In this document: piece by piece, positions 27,383 to 36,835 of the stretch | Layout of the letters: every line of letters starts with the position of its first letter | How positions within the stretch are numbered: position 1 is the stretch's first letter | Source: Competibacter_A sp037045685 | GTDB lineage: Bacteria > Pseudomonadota > Gammaproteobacteria > Competibacterales > Competibacteraceae | Direction: 5' to 3' | DNA length: 64,000 nucleotides | Assembly: GCA_037045685.1 (NCBI GenBank) | Contig: JBAOII010000027.1 | Span: 62,001-126,000 of the forward strand | Notes under the pieces: generated by a model | What the model was told of the DNA's origin: nothing | Database searches by the model: none | What the model saw: only the letters and a program-made list of their open reading frames with translations | Position numbers and translations under genes: made by a program

Positions 27383-28804
27383 ATGAACCTTCCCGACACC
27401 GTTCGGACTTATCTGGACCGGCAACAGCTTTCCTACCGGCTGATTCCCTATTCGTCCAACGAAGCGATCGGTCAAGCCCGCGAGAGACTGGACATACCGG
27501 CCCGTCGAATCGCGCGAGCGGTTTTGCTCAAGGACGCGACCGGAGGGCCGATCATGGCCATTCTGCCGCACAGCCACATTCTGGATTTTTCGATGCTCTG
27601 CCAGGTGCGGGAAAGCGATCTGGAACCGCTGCACGGCATCGAAACCAGCCGATTTTTTCTGGGTCGCGGCTGCAAGGGAAACGCCCACCCTCCCTTGCCC
27701 GCCGCTTTCGGTCTTCCCGCTATCGTCGATACCAGCTTGTCCGACGACGGCGATATTTATTTCGAGAGCGGCAGCGGCGACTGCTTTGTCAGGATGCGCG
27801 GCGACGATTACGGCAGGTTGCTCGCCCGCGCCCGATGGGGACGGTTCGCGGTTCAAGCGGACGACCTGGATTTCCTGACCAACCAGCAGACGCTCACCCC
27901 GCAAAACTTGGCCGGCTTGGCCAATCGCTACACGCCGGTGCAGACCCGCGCCGGCATCGAGTCCATCACCGAATTGCCGGCCCTCCCGCAAGCGGTGCAA
28001 GAGATTCTGGCGCTGCGCGCCGATCCCGACCTTTCCGCGCGAGAGATCGTCCGGCTCGCCGAGCAGGATGCCAGCCGCGCCGCGCTGGTGGTGTACTGGG
28101 CGCGCGCCCCACTGCACGGCTTTCACGGCGCGGTGGATTCGCTGGAAACCGCCATCGAGCCCGTATTGGGGCCCGAAAACGCGCTCGACTTGCTGCTCGG
28201 CTTCAGCATGGGCCAAGCTTTTCACGTCGCGGTCGAGGGTCCGGTTGGCTTGCAAGCCCTCTGGCGGCACAGCATCTACTGCGCCGCCCTGGTCGGCGAG
28301 CTGGTCAAAGTCTTGCCCGATCCGGCGTGCGTGAAACCGGGGTTGGCTTTTTTGTGCGGCTTGCTGCACGATTTCGGCTATCTGGTGCTCGGCCACGCAC
28401 TTCCCGCCCGCTTTTATCTGCTCAACCGCTTCCTCTCGGTCAACCGGCATGTGCCGCTGAACGCCGTGGAGCGCTATGTTCTGGGCGCCGAGCATTGGCA
28501 GATCGGCGCTTGGCTGATGCAAGCCTGGAACTTGCCCGAGGAGGTGATCGCGGCCGCGCGCTGGCACCACAGCGAGGCCGGCACCCAACCCCACGCCGAA
28601 TATTCCAATCTGGTGCTGATCGCCAACCGCCTGCTGCACTACGTGGGCTTGGGGGAGGAGCACAACAACCGGCTCCCCGCCCTGGCCATGTTCATGCTCG
28701 GCATCAACCAAGATCAGGCGATGGCCGCGCTGGGGCAAGTCCACTCCAGCATGGCGGAGCTGGACAGCTTGTGCGCGGTGCTCCCTCTTCCTCACGAAAC
28801 TTGA
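27383..28804 (+). CDS. YbaK/aminoacyl-tRNA deacylase-like domain fused to HDOD domain
   Basis: The 473-residue protein has an N-terminal YbaK/EbsC-type domain (about residues 1-150; ARRIARAVLLKDATGGPIMA), a family that hydrolyses mischarged tRNAs. The C-terminal HDOD domain (about 190-400) shows ITELPALPQAVQEILALRADP, FLCGLLHDFGYLVLGHALP and a WHHSEAG-type segment. HDOD proteins are signalling relatives of HD phosphohydrolases. The YbaK part may serve as a sensor rather than an editing enzyme; that is inference. It stands alone between the argS unit and convergent speA. Confidence 0.88.
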   Translation: MNLPDTVRTYLDRQQLSYRLIPYSSNEAIGQARERLDIPARRIARAVLLKDATGGPIMAILPHSHILDFSMLCQVRESDLEPLHGIETSRFFLGRGCKGNAHPPLPAAFGLPAIVDTSLSDDGDIYFESGSGDCFVRMRGDDYGRLLARARWGRFAVQADDLDFLTNQQTLTPQNLAGLANRYTPVQTRAGIESITELPALPQAVQEILALRADPDLSAREIVRLAEQDASRAALVVYWARAPLHGFHGAVDSLETAIEPVLGPENALDLLLGFSMGQAFHVAVEGPVGLQALWRHSIYCAALVGELVKVLPDPACVKPGLAFLCGLLHDFGYLVLGHALPARFYLLNRFLSVNRHVPLNAVERYVLGAEHWQIGAWLMQAWNLPEEVIAAARWHHSEAGTQPHAEYSNLVLIANRLLHYVGLGEEHNNRLPALAMFMLGINQDQAMAALGQVHSSMAELDSLCAVLPLPHET

Positions 28805-28859
28805 GCGACCCATCCCGCGAAGCGAGGCGGCGGACCTGTCGAGAGATCGGCACGCGGGA

Positions 28860-30767
28860 TCACGGCTCCAGGTAGGTGTAGCCCTCCAGCCCCTCCGCCA
28901 ACTCCGCCAGATAAGCCGTCCGCCGCTCCGGATCGAGATCGGCGGTCGCGATCTTTTCGCGATAGGCCGCCAGCAACACCTCCGGCTCGAAGCGCACGTA
29001 GCGCAGCAAATCCGCCACCGTGTCGCCGTGGGCCGGCTCGACCAGCCGATAGCCGCCGCCCTCGCTCAACTCCACGTTGACCGCAGACGTATCGCCGAAC
29101 AGGTTGTGCATGTCGCCGAGAATTTCCTGATAGGCGCCCAGCAGAAAAATCCCCAGCAAATACGGCTCTCCCGCTCGGTAGGGCGGCAGCGGCAGGGTGG
29201 TTTCCACGCCCTCGCCGTCCACGTAGCGCTCGATGCAACCGTCCGAGTCGCAGGTCAAATCCTGCAACACCACCCGGCGGGTCGGCGGGTCGGTCAAACC
29301 CTGTAGCGGCAGAATCGGGAAAATCTGCTCCAGCGCCCACACGTCCGGCACGGACTGAAACACCGAGAAATTCAGGAACAGCTTTTCCGCCAGCTTGTCG
29401 TTCAGCTCGTCCAGCAGCTCGCGATGGGCGCGGGTGGCGGGATTCAGCAGCGGCAGCAGCTTGCGGCAGACGGAGAAGTAAAGCTGCTCGGCGCGGGCGC
29501 GTTGCTCCAGCCCCAGCATCCCGTGCAGATAAAGATCCCGCGCCTCCGCCAGCCAGTGAGCGGCGGCGTGACACGCCTCCACCGCCGACCCGCGCGAGGC
29601 CGTTTGATAGATCTTCCACAGGCTGTGGAGCAACAGGGGATCGCCGGGGCCGGGCGCGGGCGGCAAGCGGTCGCCGGGCGCCGGTTCGCGGTCGATCACC
29701 TCGGTGATCAGCGCGGCGTGATGGGCGGTCAGCGCCCGGCCCGACTCGCTGAACAGGTGGGGGTGCGGCAGATTTTGTTCGGCGCAGATTTCCCAGAGCG
29801 CCTGGACCACGTTGTTGGCGTATTCCCGCACGCTGTAGTTCATCGAGCAATCGCCGCGCGAGCCGGTTCCCTCGTAATCCACCCCCAGCCCGCCGCCGAC
29901 GTCCACCCATTGCAGGCGGGCGCCCAGCCGCCACAGATCCGCGTAGTAGCGCCCCACCTCCCGCAAGCCGCGCCGAATGTCGTGGATGTTGGCGATTTGC
30001 GAGCCCAGGTGGGCGTGCAGCAGGGTCAGGCTGTCCGCCATGCCGCGCTCCCGCAAGCGGCGCACGGCATCCAGCACCTGGCTGGCCGACAGGCCGAACT
30101 TGGATTTTTCGCCGCCGGTGTTCTGCCACTTGCCGGCCCCGATCGACGCCAGCCGCACCCGCATCCCCAGTTGCGGCGGAACGCCGAGCCGGTGCGCCTC
30201 CTCGATCACCAGATCCAGCTCGGACAACTTCTCGACGACGATGAAGACGTTCAGGCCCAATTGCCGGCCGATCAGCGCCAAGCGGATGTACTCGCGATCC
30301 TTGTAGCCGTTGCAGACCACCACCCCGCCGGGCGCCGACAACCCCAGCACCGCCATCAATTCCGGCTTGCTGCCCGCTTCCAAGCCGACTCGCGAGCCGC
30401 CGTGGCGGACGATCTCGCTCACCACCCGCCGTTGCTGGTTGACCTTGATCGGATAGACGGCGGTGTAGCGGCCCCGATAATCCAGCTCGGCGATGGCGGC
30501 GGCGAAGGCGTCGCACAAGGTATCGACCCGGTCGTGGAGGATGTGGCTGAAGCGGGCCAGCACCGGCAGCCCGTAGCCGGCGGCTCGGACCTCTTCGGCC
30601 AAGGCGGACAGATCGACCCCCGGATGGCCGGGCCAGCGCGGCGAGCGCACCCGCGCCCGGCCCGCCTCGTCGATGTCGAAGTAGCCGCCGCCCCAGCGGG
30701 CGGTATTGTATAATTCGCGCGCCCTGGCCACGGTCCAGGCCGGCTGCGGTTGCCGCGAGTCGTTCAC
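28860..30767 (-). CDS. speA: Biosynthetic arginine decarboxylase
   Basis: This PLP enzyme (635 residues, fold III) decarboxylates arginine to agmatine, the first step of one polyamine route. PLP-lysine context is YPIKVNQQRRVV near residue 100; other landmarks are LGLEAGSKPELMAVL-type sequence, WVDVGGGLGVDYEGT and the C-terminal CDSDGCIERYVDGEG, where the active-site cysteine lies. It is divergent from speE, with starts 32 bases apart, so one short region drives both polyamine genes. Confidence 0.97.
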   Translation of the reverse strand: MNDSRQPQPAWTVARARELYNTARWGGGYFDIDEAGRARVRSPRWPGHPGVDLSALAEEVRAAGYGLPVLARFSHILHDRVDTLCDAFAAAIAELDYRGRYTAVYPIKVNQQRRVVSEIVRHGGSRVGLEAGSKPELMAVLGLSAPGGVVVCNGYKDREYIRLALIGRQLGLNVFIVVEKLSELDLVIEEAHRLGVPPQLGMRVRLASIGAGKWQNTGGEKSKFGLSASQVLDAVRRLRERGMADSLTLLHAHLGSQIANIHDIRRGLREVGRYYADLWRLGARLQWVDVGGGLGVDYEGTGSRGDCSMNYSVREYANNVVQALWEICAEQNLPHPHLFSESGRALTAHHAALITEVIDREPAPGDRLPPAPGPGDPLLLHSLWKIYQTASRGSAVEACHAAAHWLAEARDLYLHGMLGLEQRARAEQLYFSVCRKLLPLLNPATRAHRELLDELNDKLAEKLFLNFSVFQSVPDVWALEQIFPILPLQGLTDPPTRRVVLQDLTCDSDGCIERYVDGEGVETTLPLPPYRAGEPYLLGIFLLGAYQEILGDMHNLFGDTSAVNVELSEGGGYRLVEPAHGDTVADLLRYVRFEPEVLLAAYREKIATADLDPERRTAYLAELAEGLEGYTYLEP

Positions 30768-30799
30768 TGCCGTTCATCCTCCGCCAGAAAGGTTTCGAC

Positions 30800-31663
30800 G
30801 TGACGCTGGATCATCATTGGTTTACCGAAATCCACCCGGCGACGGGTTCCGCGTTCTCGCTCAAGCTCCAGGGCAAGCTGCACGAAGCCCAGAGCCCCTA
30901 CCAGCGCGTCGCCGTTTATGCCACCGAAGCCTTCGGCAACCTGATGGTGATCGACGGCTACATCATGCTGACCAGTCGCGACAATTTCGTGTACCACGAG
31001 ATGATGGCCCACCCGGCGCTGTTCACCCACCCCGACCCCAAGCGGGTGCTGATCGTCGGCGGCGGCGATTGCGGCACCCTGCGCGAAGTGCTCCGGCATC
31101 CCGGCATCGAAGCCGCGACCCAAGTGGACATCGACGAGGAAGTGACCCGCGCCGCCGAACGCTACTTTCCCGAACTGTGCGAGGCCAACGGCGACCCGCG
31201 CGCCCGGCTACGCTTCGATGACGGTTTGGCTTGGGTCAGCAACGCGGAACCCGGCAGTTACGACGCGATCATCGTGGACAGCACCGACCCGGTCGGACCC
31301 GCCGAGGGGTTATTCGCCGAGCCGTTTTTCCGCGACTGCCACCGCGCCTTGAGCGCGGATGGGGTGTTGGTCCAGCAAAGCGAGTCGCCGCTGTTCCATC
31401 TCGACACTATCCTCGTGCCGCTGCACAGCAACCTGCGCGCCGCCGGCTTCGCCGACGCCCACACCCTGCATTTCCCGCAATGCGTCTACCCCTCCGGCTG
31501 GTGGACCGCCACTCTGGCCCGCAAAACCGGCCGAGTCGCCGATTTCCGGGAAGCCGCCGCCGCCGCCAAGCCGTTCGCCACCGAGTACTACAACGCGGAA
31601 ATTCACCGCGCCGCGCTGGCCACGCCCGAATTCATGCGGCGGGCGTTGGCCGCAGGCACCTGA
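30800..31663 (+). CDS. speE: Spermidine synthase
   Basis: The enzyme transfers aminopropyl from decarboxylated SAM to putrescine. The 287-residue protein has the nucleotide-binding segment VLIVGGGDCGTLREVL, the catalytic YDAIIVDSTDPVGPAEGLF, and CVYPSGWWTATLARK. The start is GTG at 30800 with GAAAGG upstream. No speD is present in the window. Confidence 0.97.
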   Translation: MTLDHHWFTEIHPATGSAFSLKLQGKLHEAQSPYQRVAVYATEAFGNLMVIDGYIMLTSRDNFVYHEMMAHPALFTHPDPKRVLIVGGGDCGTLREVLRHPGIEAATQVDIDEEVTRAAERYFPELCEANGDPRARLRFDDGLAWVSNAEPGSYDAIIVDSTDPVGPAEGLFAEPFFRDCHRALSADGVLVQQSESPLFHLDTILVPLHSNLRAAGFADAHTLHFPQCVYPSGWWTATLARKTGRVADFREAAAAAKPFATEYYNAEIHRAALATPEFMRRALAAGT

Positions 31664-31671
31664 ACCCGCCG

Positions 31672-31710
31672 CAAAAAGCAAGGGCGGAGCCACCGGATGC
31701 CCCGCCCTCT
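31672..31710 (-). terminator. Terminator of the glnK-amtB-glnB operon
   Basis: On the minus strand, arms at 31702-31708 and 31681-31687 (AGGGCGG/CCGCCCT, with extra pairs) are followed by TGCTTTTTG. The hairpin may also act on speE transcripts, but there is no T-run on the plus side. Confidence 0.7.
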
Positions 31711-31732
31711 CCGATTGCGCCTCACGGCGCGG

Positions 31733-32071
31733 TCACAGCGCGCTGGGACCGATCTCGCCGGTGCGAATTCGGATCGCGCGCTCCAGATCGTAGATGAAGA
31801 TCTTGCCGTCGCCGATCTTGCCGGTGTTGGCGGTGGAACAAATCGCTTCGACCACCTTGTCCACCAGGCCGTCGTCCACGGCGATCTCCAGCTTGACCTT
31901 CGGCAGGAAATCCACCACGTATTCGGCGCCGCGATACAGCTCGGTATGACCCTTCTGCCGGCCGAAACCCTTGACCTCGGTCACGGTGATGCCTTGCACG
32001 CCGATACCCGACAGGGCCTCCCGCACATCGTCCAGCTTGAACGGTTTGATGATTGCAGTGACTAGCTTCAT
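31733..32071 (-). CDS. glnB: PII nitrogen regulatory protein (GlnB/GlnK family, copy 2)
   Basis: A 112-residue PII signal protein. It begins MKLVTAIIKPFKLDDVREAL and has the T-loop GRQKGHTELYRGAEYVVDFLPK-type region, whose tyrosine (in ELYRGAEY) is the uridylylation site, and the C-terminal signature GDGKIFIYDLERAIRIRTGE. It lies downstream of amtB. A glnK or glnB label cannot be decided by sequence alone. Confidence 0.93.
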   Translation of the reverse strand: MKLVTAIIKPFKLDDVREALSGIGVQGITVTEVKGFGRQKGHTELYRGAEYVVDFLPKVKLEIAVDDGLVDKVVEAICSTANTGKIGDGKIFIYDLERAIRIRTGEIGPSAL

Positions 32072-32199
32072 GGATGCCCTCTAGCGTTCGCTTAACCCAA
32101 AATCAAAGCCCGGGGGGAATATAACCGAAATCGCCGGTCGCGCGCGATGTCGGGCGGACAGTCCGGCTCCCGCAACGAACTGTCCGCCAGCCATCATTC

Positions 32200-33567
32200 T
32201 TACAGGTTGTAGCCGCGCTCGTCGTGCAGGGCGATGTCCAGACCCTCGGTTTCCTGCTCCTCGCTCACCCGCAACCCGATCACCACATCCACGATCTTGA
32301 GCAGGATAAAGCTCGCCACCGCAGTATAAACCAAGGTCAGCGTCGCTCCCTTGATCTGTGCGACCAATTGGCCGCCCAGGGTCACGCCTTCGGCCAGACC
32401 GATGCCGCCCATCATCTTGTCGGCGCACAAGCCGGTCAGAACGGCACCCAGATAACCGCCCACGGCATGGACGCCGAACGCATCCAGCGAGTCATCGTAA
32501 CCCAGCGCCCGCTTCAGCTTGGTCGAGGCCAGAAAACAGACCACGCCGGCGGCGGCGCCGATCAACAGCGCGCCCATGGGGCCGGCGGTGCCGGAGGCGG
32601 GCGTGATGGCCACCAGGCCGGCCACGGCGCCGGAGGCGATGCCCAGCACGCTGGGTTTGCCGTGCGACAGCCACTCGGCGAACATCCACGCCAACGCCGC
32701 CGTCGCGGTGGCGATCTGGGTCACCGCCATCGCCATGCCGGCGCTGCCGTTGGCCGCCACCGCGCTGCCCGCGTTGAAGCCGAACCAGCCCACCCACAGC
32801 ATCGAAGCCCCCATGAGCGTGTAGGTCAGGTTGTGCGGGGGCATCGCGGTATGAGGAAAACCCTTGCGCTTGCCCAGCACCAAACAGGCGACCAAGCCGG
32901 CGACACCCGCGTTGATGTGCACCACCGTGCCGCCGGCAAAATCCAGCACGCCCCAACTGCTGCCGATCAGCGAACCGGCGCCGCCCCACACCATGTGAGC
33001 GATCGGCAGGTAGACCACCGTCAGCCACAGCGCCATGAACAGCAGCAGCGCGGAAAATTTCATCCGCTCCGCGAAAGCGCCGACAATCAGCGCCGGGGTG
33101 ATGATCGCGAAGGTCATCTGGTAGGTCATGAACACCGTTTCCGGGATGGCGTTCGCCGCCGTGGTGACCGGTTGCCACAAGCTATCGACGGTGACGCCGC
33201 CCAAGAAGGCTTTGGCCAAGGTCCCGACGAACGAGTTGAGGTTGATCGTGCCCGCCACCATTCCGGTGGAATCGAAGGCCACGCTGTAGCCGTACAGCGT
33301 CCACAGCACCGTCACCAGCGCGGTGATGGCAAAACATTGCATCATCACCGACAGCACGTTCTTGGCGCGCACCATGCCGGCGTAGAACAGCGCCAAACCG
33401 GGGATGGTCATGAACAGCACCAGGGCGGTCGATGTCAGCATCCAGGCGGTGTCGCCGGAATTCAACTCCGGCTTCACCGCTTCCTGCGCCAGCGCCAGCG
33501 TCGGCGCCAGCGCCGCCAGCAGCAAGGGCAGGCCGCTATTTTTGGCTATTTGCATCGCTCTGCTCAT
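32200..33567 (-). CDS. amtB: Ammonium transporter AmtB
   Basis: The 455-residue channel has a signal peptide (LPLLLAALAPTLALAQ) and eleven predicted membrane helices. Conserved pore sequence includes NTAWMLTSTALVLFMTIPGLALFY-type helix 1, the DFAGGTVVHINAGVAGLVA segment with the first pore histidine, and FGVHAVGGYLGAVLTG with the second. It sits between two PII genes; GlnK binds and closes AmtB when nitrogen is plentiful. Confidence 0.96.
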   Translation of the reverse strand: MSRAMQIAKNSGLPLLLAALAPTLALAQEAVKPELNSGDTAWMLTSTALVLFMTIPGLALFYAGMVRAKNVLSVMMQCFAITALVTVLWTLYGYSVAFDSTGMVAGTINLNSFVGTLAKAFLGGVTVDSLWQPVTTAANAIPETVFMTYQMTFAIITPALIVGAFAERMKFSALLLFMALWLTVVYLPIAHMVWGGAGSLIGSSWGVLDFAGGTVVHINAGVAGLVACLVLGKRKGFPHTAMPPHNLTYTLMGASMLWVGWFGFNAGSAVAANGSAGMAMAVTQIATATAALAWMFAEWLSHGKPSVLGIASGAVAGLVAITPASGTAGPMGALLIGAAAGVVCFLASTKLKRALGYDDSLDAFGVHAVGGYLGAVLTGLCADKMMGGIGLAEGVTLGGQLVAQIKGATLTLVYTAVASFILLKIVDVVIGLRVSEEQETEGLDIALHDERGYNL

Positions 33568-33624
33568 CAGTGGGTTTCTCCAGTTGCAAATAAATACGGT
33601 GATCGGAATCCGCTCAAGATCGCC

Positions 33625-33963
33625 TCACAAGGCTTCCGGTCCGGATTCGCCGGTGCGGATGCGGATGGCGCTTTCCAGCTCGTAGACGAAAATTTTGCCG
33701 TCCCCGACCTTGCCGGTATTGGCGGCCCGGGTGATCGCCTCGATCACCCGCTCGGCCAGATCGTCGGTCACGCCGACCTCGATTTTGATCTTGGGCAGGA
33801 AATCCACCACGTACTCCGCGCCCCGATACAGTTCGGTGTGCCCTTTCTGGCGACCGAACCCTTTTACCTCGGTCACCGTGATGCCTTGCGCGCCCACTTC
33901 CGAGAGCGCTTCTCGCACATCGTCCAGCTTGAACGGTTTGATCACCGCGGCAATCAGTTTCAT
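33625..33963 (-). CDS. glnK: PII nitrogen regulatory protein GlnK (copy 1)
   Basis: A 112-residue PII protein very similar to the copy at 31733. The T-loop tyrosine in ELYRGAEY is conserved, as is the C-terminal GDGKIFVYELESAIRIRTGE. Being upstream of amtB is the usual glnK-amtB arrangement. A candidate sigma-54 promoter lies about 110 bases upstream. Confidence 0.95.
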   Translation of the reverse strand: MKLIAAVIKPFKLDDVREALSEVGAQGITVTEVKGFGRQKGHTELYRGAEYVVDFLPKIKIEVGVTDDLAERVIEAITRAANTGKVGDGKIFVYELESAIRIRTGESGPEAL

Positions 33964-34074
33964 GTTTATAAATCTCCTATGGCTCGGATAACCCAGCGTG
34001 GGGCAGGCATGTGGTCCTAGCGTCCCGATCCTCCTCGTCCGCCAGCGCCAACAGCAACTATGTCACCAGCCAAA

Positions 34075-34090
34075 AGCACATTGCATGCCA
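34075..34090 (-). promoter_or_regulatory. Candidate sigma-54 promoter for glnK-amtB
   Basis: Read on the minus strand the sequence is TGGCATGCAATGTGCT. It matches the consensus TGGCACG-N4-TTGCW at all but two fixed positions, with GG and GC exactly ten bases apart. It lies about 110 bases before the glnK start, a common layout for nitrogen-controlled glnK-amtB operons. No NtrC site was identified. The rest of the 33964-34278 spacer shows no gene. Confidence 0.65.
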
Positions 34091-34278
34091 TGACTTATAA
34101 ACAAATAAATACAATTACTTGCCAATCAGCGGCGCGCTTTCGCTCCCCATAACCAAGCCCCGTCCCAGCGTGCCCGCCACGCGGCGCACCATTCCGGTGC
34201 AACGCGGTTGGCACGCACAAACCGGAAAATCCCGTTAAACTAAAATTCAGCATTCGCGCACATCCTGGAGAGACGACG

Positions 34279-34578
34279 ATGATCGACCCGAAAGCTTTCG
34301 ATGACTTGGCCAAACGCTTCACGGAAGCGCTGCCACCCAGCGTCCGGCAGTTCCAAGCAGACATGGAAAAAAACGTTCACGCCGCCTTGCAGGCGACTTT
34401 CGCCAAACTGGACCTGGTGACGCGGGAGGAATTCGAGGTGCAACAGGGGGTGTTGGCCCGCACCCGGGCCAAGCTGGAAGAACTGGAAAAGCAGGTCGCG
34501 GAACTGGAAGCGAAGGCCGGCGGCGGCAAGCGCCGCAAGAGCGCGGAAAAAACCGCCGAACCGGAAGGCGACGGTTGA
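34279..34578 (+). CDS. ubiK: Ubiquinone biosynthesis accessory factor UbiK (BMFP domain)
   Basis: The 99-residue protein matches the UbiK/YqiC family, which assists the aerobic ubiquinone synthesis complex and has a C-terminal coiled coil. It begins MIDPKAFDDLAKRFTEALP and has the typical REEFEVQQGVLARTRAKLEELE helix. The tail is Lys/Glu-rich. A GTTAAACTA sequence upstream, near 34235, is a possible -10 element. Confidence 0.93.
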   Translation: MIDPKAFDDLAKRFTEALPPSVRQFQADMEKNVHAALQATFAKLDLVTREEFEVQQGVLARTRAKLEELEKQVAELEAKAGGGKRRKSAEKTAEPEGDG

Positions 34579-34748
34579 AGCCGTCGCGAACGCGCGCCGT
34601 CGCGCCGCCGGCCGACGCGGGGCCACACCCCCGACTCCCGACGCGGAAGCCCGCAACGCACTGAAAGAGTGCAAAACCGCTTCGCGATCTTCGCCGAACT
34701 AGCGAATTCAGGGAACTGCCGGCCCAGCGGCCAGCCAACAGGATTTCC

Positions 34749-36260
34749 ATGTCGCTCGCCATCGTTTATACCCGCGCCCAAGTCGGCATCCACGCTCCGC
34801 TGGTCAGCGTGGAGGTACATTTGTCGGGCGGCTTGCCGGGCCTGTTCATCGTCGGCCTGCCGGAAGCGGCGGTCAAGGAAAGCAAGGATCGGGTGCGCGG
34901 CGCGATCCTGAACAGCCAGTTCGAGTTCCCCAGCCGCCGCATCACCATCAATCTGGCACCGGCCGACCTGCCCAAGGAAGGCGGCCGCTTCGATCTGCCG
35001 ATCGCGCTGGGCATCTTGGCCGCCTCGGGACAGATCAGCCGCGAGCGCCTGGGACGGTACGAGTTTCTCGGCGAACTCGCCTTGGGCGGCGAGCTGCGGG
35101 GCGTGCGCGGCGTGCTGCCGGCCGCCCTGGCTTGCCGCGATGCCGGGCGGACGCTGCTGGTTCCGGGCGACAACACCGGCGAAGCGACGCTGGTCGGCGA
35201 TGTCGCCGTGCTGGGCGCGACGCACCTGCTGGAAGTGTGCCGACAGTTGGCGACCGGAACCGCCTTGCAGCCGCCCCCCGCCCGATCCCGCCCGGCGCTG
35301 GAACCCGTTCTGGAGCGGGATTTGAGCGATGTGCGCGGCCAGCACCACGCCAAGCGGGCGCTGGAAATCGCCGCCGCCGGAGGCCACAACCTGCTGCTGA
35401 TCGGCCCGCCCGGCACCGGCAAAACCATGCTCGCCAGCCGGCTGCCGGGGATCATGCCGCCGCTGAGCGAAGCGGAGGCGCTGGAAACCGCCGCCATCGC
35501 CTCGATCAGCGCGCAAGGCTTGGATTTGAAGCAATGGGGCGTCCGGCCGTTTCGCGCCCCTCACCACACCGCCTCGGCGGTGGCGCTGGTGGGCGGTGGC
35601 AGCCAGCCGAGACCGGGCGAAATTTCGCTGGCCCACCACGGGGTACTGTTTTTGGACGAGCTGCCGGAATACGACCGGCATGTTTTGGAGGTCTTGCGCG
35701 AGCCGCTGGAATCGGGGCGGATCACCATCTCCCGCGCCGCCCGCCAAGCCGATTTCCCGGCGCGGTTTCAGCTGGTGGCGGCCATGAATCCCTGTCCCTG
35801 CGGCTATCTGGGCGATGCCGAACGGCGGTGCGCCTGCGGGCCGGAGCAGGTCCGCCGTTATCGGGGGCGGGTATCCGGGCCGCTGGTGGACCGGATCGAC
35901 CTGCACATCGAAGTGCCGCGACTGGCCCACCGGGTGCTGCGCGGCGAAACCCCCGAAGAAAGCAGCGCCACGGTGCGCGCCCGGGTCCGCGCCGCCCGCG
36001 ACCGGCAACTGCAGCGCGCCGGCAAGCCCAACAGCGCGTTGAACACCCGCGAGATCGAGCGCTACTGCACGCTGGGCGAAGCCGATCACCGCTTGCTGGA
36101 GCAGGCTTTGGAGCGACTGGGGCTGTCGCCGCGCGCCTATCACCGGATTTTGAAGGTGGCGCGGACCATCGCCGATCTGGCCGGCGGCGACGGCATCCGC
36201 ACGCCGCACCTGACCGAAGCCATCAGCTACCGAGCGTTGGATCGAACCCTGGCTCGCTGA
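34749..36260 (+). CDS. comM: YifB/ComM family Mg-chelatase-like AAA ATPase
   Basis: The 503-residue protein belongs to the ComM family, a hexameric helicase that promotes branch migration in natural transformation. The N-terminal Lon-protease-like domain starts SLAIVYTRAQVGIHAPLV. The Walker A motif is LLIGPPGTGKTMLASRLPG, Walker B is GVLFLDELPEY, and a Mg_chelatase C-terminal domain ends the protein. The NPCPCGYLGD...CACGP cysteine pattern is also typical. Pairing with ubiK is common in gammaproteobacteria. Confidence 0.95.
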   Translation: MSLAIVYTRAQVGIHAPLVSVEVHLSGGLPGLFIVGLPEAAVKESKDRVRGAILNSQFEFPSRRITINLAPADLPKEGGRFDLPIALGILAASGQISRERLGRYEFLGELALGGELRGVRGVLPAALACRDAGRTLLVPGDNTGEATLVGDVAVLGATHLLEVCRQLATGTALQPPPARSRPALEPVLERDLSDVRGQHHAKRALEIAAAGGHNLLLIGPPGTGKTMLASRLPGIMPPLSEAEALETAAIASISAQGLDLKQWGVRPFRAPHHTASAVALVGGGSQPRPGEISLAHHGVLFLDELPEYDRHVLEVLREPLESGRITISRAARQADFPARFQLVAAMNPCPCGYLGDAERRCACGPEQVRRYRGRVSGPLVDRIDLHIEVPRLAHRVLRGETPEESSATVRARVRAARDRQLQRAGKPNSALNTREIERYCTLGEADHRLLEQALERLGLSPRAYHRILKVARTIADLAGGDGIRTPHLTEAISYRALDRTLAR

Positions 36261-36307
36261 GACAGTCCCTACCTTCATTCAACCGTTCCATCGCAAGAGA
36301 GGATGTC

Positions 36308-36799
36308 ATGCCGCGTGGAAATAATGGCTTTACAACTACCCTGTCGGTCCGAATCTTCTCCCGACCATCCCGGTTGAACGCGCTGTTTCTGTCGCTGTTC
36401 ATTATCGCGCTTCCCGCGCACGGGCAAATCTCCGACGCCAAGGTCGAGGCGCTGGTGGAGGCGCTGCGGTTGTCGGCACCGGAGGCCGGACCCGATTCCG
36501 GCCTCTACAGCGACTGGAAAATCAAGCCGGACAACATCGGGCGCTGGTCGATGCGCTGCCTGAACCAAGAGGTGACGCCGGACCAGTTTGCCGCCGATGA
36601 AGCGCTGGCCCGCAAGGTGCTGGTCTGCGTGATGGGAACCGCGCTGCGCGATCAGCTCGCCGCCAGCGATCAAAACGAAATCGTCGCCGTGCAGCGGGCC
36701 GCCGCCTGGTGGATGAGCGGCGATCCCGAGCAATACCGCAGCGGCGCCACCGGCGCCTACACCCTCAAGGTGCTGGAAGCGTATCTGCGGTTTTTCTGA
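36308..36799 (+). CDS. Small secreted protein of unknown function
   Basis: I do not recognise this 163-residue protein. It has a signal peptide (LNALFLSLFIIALPAHGQ, cleaved after AHG or GQ), then a mostly helical mature domain with two or three cysteines (MRCLNQEV, VLVCVMG) and a Tyr-rich end (YTLKVLEAYLRFF). The ATG at 36308 follows GAGAGGATGTC. A longer open frame reading through from comM in another frame was rejected. Confidence 0.8.
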   Translation: MPRGNNGFTTTLSVRIFSRPSRLNALFLSLFIIALPAHGQISDAKVEALVEALRLSAPEAGPDSGLYSDWKIKPDNIGRWSMRCLNQEVTPDQFAADEALARKVLVCVMGTALRDQLAASDQNEIVAVQRAAAWWMSGDPEQYRSGATGAYTLKVLEAYLRFF

Positions 36800-36835
36800 G
36801 GGCGCTCACATTGATGGTCTCGGCAGTCTGGGCGC

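Noticed and set aside
28792..30777. 661-codon open frame in another frame of speA
   Set aside because: Gly/Arg/Ala shadow of speA.
35132..36307. Long open frame leading into the small secreted protein
   Set aside because: Reads comM out of frame; the signal peptide starts at 36308.
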